Below the pieces are notes generated by a model. That model was not told the origin of the DNA, made no database searches, and saw only the letters and a program-made list of their open reading frames with translations. This document shows, one piece after another, positions 53,967-64,000 of a stretch of 64,000 bases of DNA. The stretch comes from Anaerolineae bacterium (GTDB taxonomy: Bacteria; Chloroflexota; Anaerolineae; B4-G1; DUEL01). The position numbers and the translations under genes were made by a program. The DNA lies in NCBI GenBank assembly GCA_025060135.1, contig JANXCY010000009.1, forward strand, positions 1-64,000, in the 5' to 3' direction. Numbering within the stretch: position 1 is the first letter of the stretch; each line of letters opens with the position of its first letter.

Positions 53967-54812
53967 TTACGGTGTAACAAAGTAACTGACGGCCAGCACT
54001 CCGGGCCCGGCATGGGTAACGATGGCCGGAGGCAGTTCGTAGATGGGGACTTCGGGAATGCCCAGACGGGCCGAGAAGTCCGCGGCCAGTTCCCGGGCCG
54101 TGGCCTCGGCGTCGGCGTGCATGACCGCCAGGTAGGATTCCGGGCTGGGGGGACATCCGGCCAGGACCAGTTCCCGCAACCGCTCCAGCGCCCGCCGCCG
54201 GGTCCGCTGTTTCTCAAAGGGCTCTACACGCCCGTCCTGCAGGGTAAGGATGGGTTTGACTTGCAGAAGTCCGCCCAAGAGGGCCTGAGCACCGCCGATG
54301 CGCCCGCCCCGGTGGAGGTACTCCAGCGTGTCCACCACAAAATAGACCCGCTGGCGGGCCAGCAGGTCCTGAACCTGGGCGATGATGGTATCGGCCTCCA
54401 CTCCCTCCTGCGCCCAGCGGGCTGCCAGGAGGGCCGCTGTTGCCAGCGGCGCGGCGATGGTGCGGGTATCCACCACCCGGATGTCCGCTCCGGGGAAGTC
54501 CTGGGCCGCCGTCAACGCGCTGCGGACGGTGCCGCTCAGTTCCGAGGAAGGATGCAAGCAGATGATGGTCCGATACCCCTCAGCCAGCAGCCGCTCAAAA
54601 ACGGGATGGTAGAGAGCGGGAGGCGGCGCTGCTGTCTTGGGTAACGTCGGCGACGCGCGCAATTTCTGCAGGAACGTCCGGGTGTCCATTTCCGTGTCGT
54701 CCCGGTAGGACTCCTCGCCAAAGATGATGATCTGCGGAATCATGGGAATATCGTAGGCCCGGGCCCATTCGGGCGGCAGGCCGGAAGTCGTATCGGTAAC
54801 AATTTTGATCAC
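53967..54812 (-). CDS. DegV-family fatty-acid-binding protein
   Basis: IKIVTDTTSGLPPEWARAYDIPMIPQIIIFGEESYRD; VVDTLEYLHRGGRIGGAQALLGGLLQVKPIL. Confidence 0.93.
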   Translation of the reverse strand: MIKIVTDTTSGLPPEWARAYDIPMIPQIIIFGEESYRDDTEMDTRTFLQKLRASPTLPKTAAPPPALYHPVFERLLAEGYRTIICLHPSSELSGTVRSALTAAQDFPGADIRVVDTRTIAAPLATAALLAARWAQEGVEADTIIAQVQDLLARQRVYFVVDTLEYLHRGGRIGGAQALLGGLLQVKPILTLQDGRVEPFEKQRTRRRALERLRELVLAGCPPSPESYLAVMHADAEATARELAADFSARLGIPEVPIYELPPAIVTHAGPGVLAVSYFVTP

Positions 54813-54963
54813 GCTGGCTCCTTTTGTCCCGAGAGGGATCGTTCCCCCTTAGCGAATTATACCGGACAATTGCCAGGAGACAAGGGGAGAGGTGAGAATG
54901 CTGGCCGATGGGCTGGCTGTTTCCCTCTCTGGCGTTCTGCGCACAATCGCGCCGGCCTGCAGG

Positions 54964-55764
54964 CTACTGTTCGTCGGTCTTCTCGCCCTGTACGTCCGGG
55001 TGGGGAAGACTCAATCGGTGGGGACTGGTGTAGACGTGAAAGCGGTTGCCCCGCGCGTAGCCGATGAGAGCGATGTTCCAGAGGCGAGCCATTTCGACTG
55101 AGAGGGAAGTCGGGGAGGAAAGGGAAACCACCACCGGGATGCCCATTCGGGCCGCCTTCACCAGCATCTCTGAACTGATCCGTCCGGTGGTGAGGAGGAT
55201 ACGGTCTCGGAGCGATTGACCCTGCCGCAGGCAGAGGCCGGCCAGTTTGTCCACGGTGTTGTGGCGGCCCACGTCTTCCGCCACCTGGAGTAGCGTTTCT
55301 CCTTCGGCCAGGGCGGAGGCATGCACGCCGCGCGCCTGACGGTGGAGGACAGCCGCGTCCTGCAGACGACGCATCAGCCGGATCACCTGCGCCGGGGTTA
55401 CGATGAGGTCGCTTTCCAGCGGCGGATGGGCCTCCTTCCAGTCCTGGAATGTCGTCCCGCCCCCGCAGCCGGTGGTCAGCGTGCGCATAACGGGGATTCC
55501 CACATCCCGGTACAGCCACACGTCCACGCAACGACGGCTCCCGCAGACGCGCACGCTGACCACGTCCTCTATCCCTTCTATCAGCCCTTCGTTGTAGAGA
55601 AAGCCCAGGGCCAGTTCTTCCAACAGGATGGGCGTGCACCGCAGGCCGACCAGGTCCTGTCCGTTGACGGCCAGGGTGATCTCCTCCTCCACGGGCAGGA
55701 CGCCTTCCACCTGCCGGAGGGAGCCCTGTTCGTAAATCAGCATGCTGGCCGGGTAGATGCTCAT
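54964..55764 (-). CDS. fdhD: Formate dehydrogenase accessory sulfurtransferase FdhD
   Basis: LALGFLYNEGLIEGIEDV; TTGCGGG; VGRHNTVDKLAG; LTTGRISSEMLVKAARMGIPVVVSLSSPTSLSVEMA. Confidence 0.95.
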   Translation of the reverse strand: MSIYPASMLIYEQGSLRQVEGVLPVEEEITLAVNGQDLVGLRCTPILLEELALGFLYNEGLIEGIEDVVSVRVCGSRRCVDVWLYRDVGIPVMRTLTTGCGGGTTFQDWKEAHPPLESDLIVTPAQVIRLMRRLQDAAVLHRQARGVHASALAEGETLLQVAEDVGRHNTVDKLAGLCLRQGQSLRDRILLTTGRISSEMLVKAARMGIPVVVSLSSPTSLSVEMARLWNIALIGYARGNRFHVYTSPHRLSLPHPDVQGEKTDEQ

Positions 55765-56954
55765 CTCAGATACCAGAACTGGTGCTGGGGATCGTAGTCC
55801 CAGCCGTAGGCCGAGAGATCCAGCGAGCGACGCGGCCAGCCTTCCGCCACCCGGCGCCATGTATCTTCCCAGGAACGAATGCCTCCCAGCGCGTCGGCGG
55901 CTTCTACATTACATGCGCCCACCGCCACTGCGGCGGTTACTGCCTGCGCCGGGGACATCCCGCGCAGGAAGGCGCTCAGGAAGCCCGCGATGGTGGCATC
56001 TCCAGCGCCCGTGGTGCCGACGACGTCCACCTGGAAACATGGTGCCCAGATTTCCTGGTCCGCCCAGGCCGTCAGGTCGGACGGCCGCCCTCGTCCCAGG
56101 CCGGCCAGAGTCCTGGCATCGCCGGTCCGTAGATAGAAGCCCCGGTCCCCCAATTTCAGCCCCACAATCCGGACGCCCATTGCCAGTAACTGGTCGCTGA
56201 GGTCTGAGAGCAGAGGCGGCGTGATCCATGGCAGGATGTCTGTACCCTGGGCCGAACGAGACAGCGCCTCATAAGTGGGCCGACGGAGCATAAAGAGGAT
56301 TTCCTCAACGCTGGGGAGGAAAATGTCCACGTAGGGGAGGGTCGCCTGAAGGATGGCTTCCCAATCCGCACGCCCAGCGTCCGATGAGGGGTCCGGGAAG
56401 GCCATGTCCAGTGACGTCGTCACCCCCATCTCCCGGGCCCGGCGGAAAACGGTTGTCAATTCGCGGCCGCCGTCCTCGTACATTCGGCGCATCACGGGTG
56501 GATAGCCGAAATGGAAGAGCCGCGCGCTGCGCAGGAGATCGTACCGGACATCCTCCGCGCTGAACGTATCGTTCGCTCCGGGATAGTGCAGAAATATACG
56601 GTCTATCCCGGGAGGGTTGATGACAATCGTGTAGGAGGTACTGGCGCCCGGATCTACGATCATGCCCGCTACCAGGCCAGGGTCAACGCGGACGACCAGT
56701 TGCTGGATGGCCTGCCCGAAGAAGTCCGCGCCGATCTTCCCCATCAGCAGGGTGCGGATGCCCAGCCGGTGCAGTGCCAATCCGGTATTGGAGACCGGAC
56801 CACCTGTGGAGACGGTGGCGGGCCCAACGGCGATCAGCCGGCCTGGCTGAAACAGGGTTATGAAGACGCCGGGGGAGAGAGAGCCCCATTGGGGGATAAT
56901 ATCCAGGCACAAATGCCCGGCAACCACGACGTCCAACGGATGCCGATTACTCAT
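55761..56954 (-). CDS. PfkB-family carbohydrate kinase
   Basis: [35 protein letters not shown]. Confidence 0.92.
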   Translation of the reverse strand: MSNRHPLDVVVAGHLCLDIIPQWGSLSPGVFITLFQPGRLIAVGPATVSTGGPVSNTGLALHRLGIRTLLMGKIGADFFGQAIQQLVVRVDPGLVAGMIVDPGASTSYTIVINPPGIDRIFLHYPGANDTFSAEDVRYDLLRSARLFHFGYPPVMRRMYEDGGRELTTVFRRAREMGVTTSLDMAFPDPSSDAGRADWEAILQATLPYVDIFLPSVEEILFMLRRPTYEALSRSAQGTDILPWITPPLLSDLSDQLLAMGVRIVGLKLGDRGFYLRTGDARTLAGLGRGRPSDLTAWADQEIWAPCFQVDVVGTTGAGDATIAGFLSAFLRGMSPAQAVTAAVAVGACNVEAADALGGIRSWEDTWRRVAEGWPRRSLDLSAYGWDYDPQHQFWYLR

Positions 56955-58950
56955 GCCCCAGTTTCCTCAGGGCCTGTTCGATCACCGCCTGGGGAGTGAA
57001 GCCGAACTGGTCCATCAGAACCGGGTAGGGAGCCGAGGCGCCGAAGCGATGGACGCCGATGACAGCCCCATCCGGGCCTATGTACCGCTCCCAGCCCAGA
57101 GGGACAGCGGCTTCTATCGCGATTTTGGGGACGGTCGATGGCAGGACGGCGGCCCGGTACTCCGGCGACTGAGCGTCAAAGAGTTCCCATGAGGGCATGG
57201 AGACCACCCGGGCCCGCACTCCGCGTTCGGCCAAGCCCTCCTGCGCGGCCAGGGCCAGATGGACCTCGGAGCCGGAGGCGATCAGGACCACATCCGGGTG
57301 CCCCTCGGGGGCATCTCGCAGGACATAGGCGCCCCGGGCCAGGTTGTCCGCACCCGCCATCTGGCTCCGGTCCAGCACCGGCAGGTTCTGACGGGTCAGC
57401 AGCAGAGCCGTCGGGCCATGGCGGCGGCGCAGCGCGGCCCGCCAGGCCTCGGCGGTCTCGTTGGCATCACAGGGACGGATCAGGACGAGGTTGGGGATGG
57501 CGCGCAGGGCGGCCAGATGTTCCACCGGTTGATGGGTAGGTCCGTCCTCCCCGATCCAGAGGGAATCGTGGGTCCAGACGTACACCACTGGCAGGTGCAT
57601 CATCGCGGCCAGGCGAACTGCCGGTCGCATGTAGTCGGAGAAGACCAGAAAGGTCCCGCCGTAAGGGATGAGGCCACCGTGGAGAGCCATCCCGTTGAGG
57701 ATTCCGCCCATCCCGTGCTCTCGAACTCCGAAGCGAAGGTTGCGGCCAGCGGGTGTTTCTTTCTGGAAGTCGTCGTAGCCTCTGAGCAGGGTCAGGTTGG
57801 AAGGCGCCAGGTCGGCAGAGCCACCGATGAGAGTGGGAAGAACGGAAGCCAGCGCGTTCAGGACCATGCCGGAGGCCTTACGGGTGGCCATAGGGCCGTC
57901 AGCAGGGGAAAAGGAGGGGATGGCTTCCTCCCAGCCACCGGGAAGTTCGCCCGACCAGAGACGCTCCAGGAGCGCGGCCTCGCGGGGGTACTGGCGGGCA
58001 TATTCGGCGAACATGGCCTGCCAGCGGGCCTGGGCGGCGGCTCCCTCCTCCACCGCCCGCCGGAAGATGGGCAGGACCTCCGGTGGCACCCAGAACTGGG
58101 CATCCGGCGGCCATCCCAGTGCCTCTTTGGTCCGCCGGACTTCTTCCTCCCCCAGGGGCTCGCCGTGCGCCGAGGCGTCGTCCTGTTTGTTGGGGCTCCC
58201 ATAGGCGATGTGGGTCCGGCAGATGATGAGGGACGGGCGGGCGGTTTCCCGGCGCGCGGCCCGAATGGCCGCCGCAATCGCCTTCAGGTCGTAGCCATCC
58301 ACTTTCTGGACGTGCCAGCCGTAGGCGCGGAAGCGGGCGGCGACGTCTTCGGTGAAGGTGATGTCGGTGGGGCCTTCAATGGAGATGTCGTTGTCGTCGT
58401 AGAGATAGACCAGTTTGCCCAGGCCCAGGTGTCCGGCCAGCGAGGCCGCCTCGTGGCTGATACCCTCCATCAGGTCGCCGTCGGAGACAATGGCATAGGT
58501 GTAGTGGTCAAAGATAGGGAAACCGGGCCGGTTGAAGGTGGCGGCCAGGAATCGTTCAGCGATAGCCATCCCGACGCCGTTGGCGAAGCCCTGTCCCAGG
58601 GGGCCGGTGGTGGTCTCCACGCCAGGGGTCAGGCCGTACTCGGGGTGGCCTGGGGTACGGCTGCCCCACTGCCGGAAGGCCATCAGGTCTTCCAGCGTTA
58701 GGTCGTAGCCAGTGAGGTACAGCAGGCTGTAGAGAAGCATGGAACCGTGGCCGGCGGAGAGGACGAAGCGATCCCGGTCCGGCCACTGTGGGTCCTTTGG
58801 ATTATGCTTAAGGAAACGGGTCCAGAGGACATAGGCTACGTCGGCCATGCCCATGGGCATGCCGGGGTGACCCGATCGGGCCTTCTGAACCCCGTCCATA
58901 GCCAGGGTGCGGATGGTGTTGATGCAGAGTTGGTGAATGTCAGGTCGCAT
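56947..58950 (-). CDS. tkt: Transketolase
   Basis: [46 protein letters not shown]; full-length 667 aa. Confidence 0.97.
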   Translation of the reverse strand: MRPDIHQLCINTIRTLAMDGVQKARSGHPGMPMGMADVAYVLWTRFLKHNPKDPQWPDRDRFVLSAGHGSMLLYSLLYLTGYDLTLEDLMAFRQWGSRTPGHPEYGLTPGVETTTGPLGQGFANGVGMAIAERFLAATFNRPGFPIFDHYTYAIVSDGDLMEGISHEAASLAGHLGLGKLVYLYDDNDISIEGPTDITFTEDVAARFRAYGWHVQKVDGYDLKAIAAAIRAARRETARPSLIICRTHIAYGSPNKQDDASAHGEPLGEEEVRRTKEALGWPPDAQFWVPPEVLPIFRRAVEEGAAAQARWQAMFAEYARQYPREAALLERLWSGELPGGWEEAIPSFSPADGPMATRKASGMVLNALASVLPTLIGGSADLAPSNLTLLRGYDDFQKETPAGRNLRFGVREHGMGGILNGMALHGGLIPYGGTFLVFSDYMRPAVRLAAMMHLPVVYVWTHDSLWIGEDGPTHQPVEHLAALRAIPNLVLIRPCDANETAEAWRAALRRRHGPTALLLTRQNLPVLDRSQMAGADNLARGAYVLRDAPEGHPDVVLIASGSEVHLALAAQEGLAERGVRARVVSMPSWELFDAQSPEYRAAVLPSTVPKIAIEAAVPLGWERYIGPDGAVIGVHRFGASAPYPVLMDQFGFTPQAVIEQALRKLGHE

Positions 58951-59130
58951 ATAAGCACCTCGCTATGCTGAGATACTCCTTTTGCCGTTGTAATCCAAGC
59001 CCTGTTGTAGCCAGCATGGTATGCGTCCACGGCCCAAAGTCTGTTTCGCCGCCGAGACGCCGAGCCCGCAGAGCATTTGCTGAGGTCAAACGCTGCCCCC
59101 GGCGTCTCTGCGGTCTGTTTGGCAGTAGAG

Positions 59131-61728
59131 TTATGGTGGGGATTCTGCCTGAGAACCGATTCTCTCCGGCTCAGCCGTTACTGCCAGCCCGTGGCGGGCG
59201 CTCAGTTCCCGGAGGGATCCAAAAGCCGCCTGGGCGACTTCCGGTTCGGGGTCGTTCAGAGCACGGCGAAGGGCGTCCACGTGTTCGGGGCGGCCTACCC
59301 AACCCAGGGTTTGAGCGGCGGCCCGACGAATGGGGGCCGGCCCTTCTGCCAGGGCCCGGAGGAGGGGGCCAAAGGCGGCCTCGCCCAGGCCCACTCCCTC
59401 GCCTTGCTGGGCGGCCCAGGTAATGAGCCAGCCCATACTGGAGGGGACAGGGGGCGAAGGAGGAGGGACGGGAGTGGCTTTCTCTTCCCGTTCGGATAGA
59501 ACGGTGGCCGCAGCAGAGCGGACAATCCACTGGGGGTCTTCCCGCGCGGCCCGGGCCAGCAATTCTCGGGCCCAGATAGCGTCCATCTCTCCCAGCCCAT
59601 AGGCGGCAGCCCGCCGGATCATAAAGTCCTCGCTCTGGAGGGCTTCCCGGAGCGTCCGATAGCCCTCTTCTCCCTGACGGGCCAGTGCCCGGGCAGCCTC
59701 CACTTGGAGCGTTTCGTCTCCTGATTCCAGCACGCGGACCAGCCACTCTACCGCAGCCGGGATGCCGATTTCTCCCAGCGCCTGAACCGCTGCGATCCGG
59801 ACGGCTTCGTGGGGGTCCTCCAGCGCCTTGACGATGGCGGAGAGGTCAGCTTTTTCGCGCAGGACGGCCATCATCCGGGCCGCGATGGCCCGTACCGTTG
59901 GATTGGGGCTACGAAGGGCGTGGCGCAGAAACAGCGGTACACCCGGGTCGCCGGTCCAGATCAGCGCCTCCGCCAGTCGCTGACGGGATTCATCCGAGAG
60001 GTCAGGAGAGAGAAGGGAGCGACCCAGAAGAGCCATTACGCCATTGCGCCACGGGGCATCTGGCGGAGCCAGCGCGGCCCAGCGGGCTGCCCTCCGCAGG
60101 CGGCTCTGCCAGAGGTCATCGGGGCGGGAAAGCCAGGCGCGCACCACTGGTTCCATCCCGCCGATTTCGGCGTAGAAATCGGCTACCGGAAGCCAGGAGG
60201 GATCGTCCAGATGCGTGACCAGCTGGTCGGGCGCCAAGGCCAACGCTTCGGCGGTGAGCATCGCCTGCCAGAGAGGATGGGCAAACCGGTACTGGTCGGG
60301 GGCACAGGCGACCAGTGGCCCCCCCGGTCCTAGGAACGCCTTCACCCGCGCGGCCACGGCCAACCGCACTCGTTTCGGTTCGGGGAGCCTCGGGCGTTCC
60401 GACGGGGGTTCTTCTGGAGGAGAGGGGCCCTCTTCGGAAACGGGCGCTGCCGCCGAAGCCTCGCCTTCCGAGGCCGTATGGGGAGGAAGCCCCCTCTCTT
60501 CGGAGATCGGCTCCACCAGGGTTTCGTTCTCCCCCGCGGAAGCTTCCGCCAGGGGAAAGGCGGAAAGCAGTTGCTGGCGGATGAAGGCTTCCAGTTCCTG
60601 ACGGGAACAGACGAATCGGCCCTCTTCCTGGAGTTTCCACGCCAGGGCGTACAGGATGTCCAGAGGGCTCATCCCCCCAGCCCATTCCAGGTCCGCAGAG
60701 AAGTCGGGCATCCCCTCTGCCCATTTCTCCAGGCGCTGACGGAAGGGGGCTACCCGTTTCGGCGGGAGAGTGCCGTGCTCCAGCAGCCATCCAGCGGCGA
60801 GCGCCACATCCAGCAGCGATTCGGTCTGTTTCCATATGCGCGTCAGATTTTCGGTTGCCTGGTCCAAAGGAAAATGTTCGGGCGTGGGCAGGCGGGTCAG
60901 GAAATCCTGGACCTCCGGACGGTCCCAGGGACAGATCCGCAGGGGGATAAAACCGGCATGAATTAAAGGAGCGTACTGCTGGGCTCCCACAGCGACCACC
61001 CAGATATTGCCCGGGAAGGCATCGGCCAGTTCGGCCAGCCATGCGGTGGCTGGTGCCTGGGCGGCAGGAGGCAGTTCGTCCCATCCATCGGCCAGGACCA
61101 GCGCTCCACCCGCCTGGAGAGCCTGACGGAGCGGGGTCGCGGCGGAGCCAGGGGCGCCGATGGTCTGCAGCGCGCCCTGCACCAGTTGCTGGAGAGGGGT
61201 CGGGGACTTCTTTCCCTCCGATGCCGGAGCCCAGTCCAGCGCTGGGAGGTACACATAGAGGGGAAGGCGTCGGAGCGATGGGTCCGACGAGGCGCCATTT
61301 TCCTGGCGCGCGTGGGTCAGCGCCAGATGGGCCAGAAGGGTGGTTCGTCCGGACGCGGGGCTACCCACGATCAGAATTCGGGGATGACCCCGGAGGGCAT
61401 CGGCTGGCAATAACGGCGGAGGGGCAGAGGACCTGTCCTGCTCCGGGTCAGGGAAGGCAAGCGGGAGAAACAGGCGCACCGGCACGAAGTACTGCTCCAG
61501 GGGACCCAGGTCGGCCAGAGCATGGGCGCTTTGGGCCCAGCGGATGAGCCGCTCCCGGTATCGGGCCTCCCATCCGGCGGTCATCTGGCTGAAAGTGCGC
61601 AGGGCTATGCGTTTCAGTTCCTGCCAGCCCCGCAGGAACGGGTCCCGCAGGAGGTAGCCCAGACCCATCAGCAAAAGGGTGAATCCTGCGCCTACCAGAG
61701 CGGAGTAAATGTCCAGTTGCCAGCCCAT
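59131..61728 (-). CDS. Membrane-anchored NACHT-like NTPase with C-terminal HEAT repeats
   Basis: N-terminal TM; Walker A GSPASGRTTLL; Walker B-like ALVLADGWDELP; C-terminal HEAT repeats. Confidence 0.8.
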   Translation of the reverse strand: MGWQLDIYSALVGAGFTLLLMGLGYLLRDPFLRGWQELKRIALRTFSQMTAGWEARYRERLIRWAQSAHALADLGPLEQYFVPVRLFLPLAFPDPEQDRSSAPPPLLPADALRGHPRILIVGSPASGRTTLLAHLALTHARQENGASSDPSLRRLPLYVYLPALDWAPASEGKKSPTPLQQLVQGALQTIGAPGSAATPLRQALQAGGALVLADGWDELPPAAQAPATAWLAELADAFPGNIWVVAVGAQQYAPLIHAGFIPLRICPWDRPEVQDFLTRLPTPEHFPLDQATENLTRIWKQTESLLDVALAAGWLLEHGTLPPKRVAPFRQRLEKWAEGMPDFSADLEWAGGMSPLDILYALAWKLQEEGRFVCSRQELEAFIRQQLLSAFPLAEASAGENETLVEPISEERGLPPHTASEGEASAAAPVSEEGPSPPEEPPSERPRLPEPKRVRLAVAARVKAFLGPGGPLVACAPDQYRFAHPLWQAMLTAEALALAPDQLVTHLDDPSWLPVADFYAEIGGMEPVVRAWLSRPDDLWQSRLRRAARWAALAPPDAPWRNGVMALLGRSLLSPDLSDESRQRLAEALIWTGDPGVPLFLRHALRSPNPTVRAIAARMMAVLREKADLSAIVKALEDPHEAVRIAAVQALGEIGIPAAVEWLVRVLESGDETLQVEAARALARQGEEGYRTLREALQSEDFMIRRAAAYGLGEMDAIWARELLARAAREDPQWIVRSAAATVLSEREEKATPVPPPSPPVPSSMGWLITWAAQQGEGVGLGEAAFGPLLRALAEGPAPIRRAAAQTLGWVGRPEHVDALRRALNDPEPEVAQAAFGSLRELSARHGLAVTAEPERIGSQAESPP

Positions 61729-61735
61729 GTTGTCC

Positions 61736-62863
61736 TCACAGCGATGGCTGTCTCCGGGTTTCCAGGATTTCCACCAGGGCCATCAACCCACCGTTCACCA
61801 GCGACTGGCCGCCCAGCAGGAGGGGGATGGAAGCCCGGGCAGCGGCGTGCGTAAACGCCCGCAGGAAGGGGTCTTCCACCTCCTGCCAGCGAAGGAGGTC
61901 GGCGTTGAACCGGTCCGCGGGAGAGGGCCAGCATCCCCGTGCGGCCATCAGGACGCGGGTATCCATCAGGGCGGCCTCGGCCAGCGAAGAGAGTTCAGCG
62001 AAGAAACCGTCTACCCCGACCTGTTCCAGGAAATGGGCCAAGAGGCTGCGCACTTCGCCCCGGCGCAGGCGCCCACTGGCCACCATACCCCGCTCCTCCA
62101 CGAAGAGGCGAACCCAGCAACGGGTAGCCTGGTCCAGCGCCATCCACGCGGCCGGGGCCGTCCGACCGATGATGGCCAGATGGCCTCCATCCCGCCCCAT
62201 CACCTCCAAGACCCTCTCTACGGGCCCGGTGGGCCAATCCAGTGCATTCAGGGCCGCGCGCAGCCGGGGGCCGACCCGGGGATGCAGGCGGGCAATCAAC
62301 AGGTCGGCGGGCGTATCCAGGTCCAGGCGGGTCGCGGCGGAAGGGTCCAGGGCCCGGGTAGGGATGTCCCATTCTTCGGAAAGAGCCCAACCCAGGGCGT
62401 TATCCCGTTCCAAGGTGGCCACTCGGGAGGCCAGAGCGCGGGCGGGGTAGAACGCGATCCAGTCCGACGAATACCGGTTGTTGGTAACAGCCTGAGGGCG
62501 GTCTCCGAGAAAATCGCTCAGAGCATCCTGCCAATCCCGGGAGGTCATCAGAGGCGCCGAGCCGCCTCCAGCATAGAGCACCCGGTCCGCGCCGATGCGT
62601 TCGATCAGGCCCGCCAGGCGACGGCCAAAGTGAAATGGCTCGTCGGGACGGTCCACGTCCACCTCCAGCGGCAGTCCCGGCAGGTCCGGGACCCAGGAGG
62701 GGTCGTCGGTCGCAATCACCGCCTGTTCCACCCGGCCGGTCTGCCCGAGGGTTTCCAGCAGGTCTCCGGCGGCGGCCTGATGGGCGCGCCGGAGGGCACT
62801 TTCCACCGGACTCCCGGCCCATCCACCGACCATCAGGAGCAGCGTGATCCGGTCCTGGCTCAA
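61736..62863 (-). CDS. Putative nucleotidyltransferase-fold (MobA-like) protein
   Basis: N-terminal Rossmann-like pattern VLYAGGGSAPLMTSRDW...LDLDTPADLLIA; C-terminal half unrecognised. Confidence 0.5.
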   Translation of the reverse strand: MSQDRITLLLMVGGWAGSPVESALRRAHQAAAGDLLETLGQTGRVEQAVIATDDPSWVPDLPGLPLEVDVDRPDEPFHFGRRLAGLIERIGADRVLYAGGGSAPLMTSRDWQDALSDFLGDRPQAVTNNRYSSDWIAFYPARALASRVATLERDNALGWALSEEWDIPTRALDPSAATRLDLDTPADLLIARLHPRVGPRLRAALNALDWPTGPVERVLEVMGRDGGHLAIIGRTAPAAWMALDQATRCWVRLFVEERGMVASGRLRRGEVRSLLAHFLEQVGVDGFFAELSSLAEAALMDTRVLMAARGCWPSPADRFNADLLRWQEVEDPFLRAFTHAAARASIPLLLGGQSLVNGGLMALVEILETRRQPSL

Positions 62864-62885
62864 TAGACCACTGCTATCCTCAGTT

Positions 62886-63437
62886 CTATCGCAGTTCCGG
62901 GATAATCAGGCCGTAGTTGCCATCCCGGCGGCGGTAGATCACGTTAATCCCACCTTCCTCAGCGTTCAGGAAAACAAAGAACTGATGGCCGAGGAGTTCC
63001 ATTTGCTCAATGGCCTCCTCCGGAGTCATCGGGAGCATTTCAAACCGCTTCACCCGGACAACCCTGCCCGAGATGACCTCTTCGGGCGACAGCCCCTCTT
63101 CTTCCCAGAGTTCTTCCTCTCCCTCTCCGCGCTGCCAGCGGTCCTGCCGCCGGGTCTTATAGCGGGTGATCTGACGCCGCATTTTATCCAGCGCGGCGTC
63201 AATCGCGGCAAACATATCGGCGGCCCGCTCCTCTGCCCGGAGCATCACCCGGGGGGTACGGATGGTCAGTTGGGCGACCTGCCGCTGGTTACTGGAGCGG
63301 ATATTTTCCACGGCCAGGTCCACGCGAGCGTCGGTGATGTTCGGCAGGTATCGGCTCAGTTTGCTGACTTTCTTTTCCACATACTCCTGCAGGCGAGGGG
63401 TTAATTCGATGTTTCGGGTAAACAACTGAATTTGCAT
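62886..63437 (-). CDS. hpf: Ribosome hibernation promoting factor (long form)
   Basis: MQIQLFTRNIELTPRLQEYVEKKVSKLSRYLPNITDARVDL; C-terminal VVRVKRFEMLPMTPEEAIEQMELLGHQFFVFLNAE. Confidence 0.95.
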   Translation of the reverse strand: MQIQLFTRNIELTPRLQEYVEKKVSKLSRYLPNITDARVDLAVENIRSSNQRQVAQLTIRTPRVMLRAEERAADMFAAIDAALDKMRRQITRYKTRRQDRWQRGEGEEELWEEEGLSPEEVISGRVVRVKRFEMLPMTPEEAIEQMELLGHQFFVFLNAEEGGINVIYRRRDGNYGLIIPELR

Positions 63438-63532
63438 CGGATTCACCTCGGGATGAGGTTGAGTGTGGAATGGGACAGCGGGTAGCCGGGCCACCCGCTG
63501 CAGGTTTCCGGATGGACTCTCTCCCTATGGGG

Positions 63533-64000
63533 TCAAAAAGCCCGCGCCAGCGTGAACGCCCAGACCGACCGGGCCCCACCCTTGCGCAGGGCATCAGCAC
63601 ATGCTTCCAGAGTGGCGCCGGTCGTGCAGACATCGTCCACCAGCAGAACCTGGCGACCGCTCAGCCGGTCAGTGGTGCAGCGGAAAGCATCCTCCACGTT
63701 GCGGCGACGGTCTGCGGCTGGCAGGCGCATCTGAGGGAGGGTGGCTCGCACCCGGCAGAGAGACTCCTCATCCATTGGCAGGCCGATGCGGCGGCTCAGC
63801 GCCCAGGCCAGTAGCGCGGCCTGATTGTAACCGCGCCCTCGCAGGCGGGAGGGGTGAAGAGGGACAGGAACGACGATCTCGGCAGGAAGGGAGGCTCGCT
63901 GCCAGCATTCGGCCATCAATGCTCCCAGCGGGTCTGCCAGTTCGCGGGCATGGCGGTATTTTAGACAGTGAATCGCCCATCGGATGGGGCCATGAAAGGG
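63533..64000 (-). CDS. comF: ComF-family phosphoribosyltransferase (5' end beyond window)
   Basis: VVPVPLHPSRLRGRGYNQAALLA; VLLVDDVCTTGATLEACADAL; frame open to window edge. Confidence 0.92.
   Translation of the reverse strand, partial: PFHGPIRWAIHCLKYRHARELADPLGALMAECWQRASLPAEIVVPVPLHPSRLRGRGYNQAALLAWALSRRIGLPMDEESLCRVRATLPQMRLPAADRRRNVEDAFRCTTDRLSGRQVLLVDDVCTTGATLEACADALRKGGARSVWAFTLARAF

Overview
High-GC bacterial chromosomal window with about 45 mostly housekeeping genes; gene content and repeat types suggest Chloroflexota (inference, not tested). Recognisable loci: gap, yvcK-like, rpoC (no rpoB beside it), uvrA, GH38 alpha-mannosidase, rplS, an S1-domain protein, the hrcA-grpE-dnaK-dnaJ cluster, two large membrane proteins of GT39/YfhO type, ftsH, a broken Rhs/YD-repeat gene, tRNA-Arg(TCT), an archaeal-type S-adenosylmethionine synthetase behind a complete SAM-I riboswitch and terminator, two-subunit class I fumarase, tRNA-Pro(GGG), mobB, an RseP-type protease, fdhD, transketolase, a membrane-anchored NACHT-like/HEAT protein, hpf and comF. 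Most notable observations: (1) a SAM-I riboswitch controlling an archaeal-type MAT, with a -35 box one nucleotide from the divergent fumarase -35 box; (2) a perfect CIRCE element inside a promoter-CIRCE-SD-ATG arrangement that now leads into a methyltransferase remnant, while the hrcA operon in the same window shows no CIRCE; (3) a membrane NACHT-HEAT protein; (4) a decayed MNT/HEPN-like toxin-antitoxin relic; (5) palindromic dispersed repeats apparently inserted in frame in coding sequences; (6) a 36-36-36 nt repeat-spacer-repeat unit just after an S1-protein gene.
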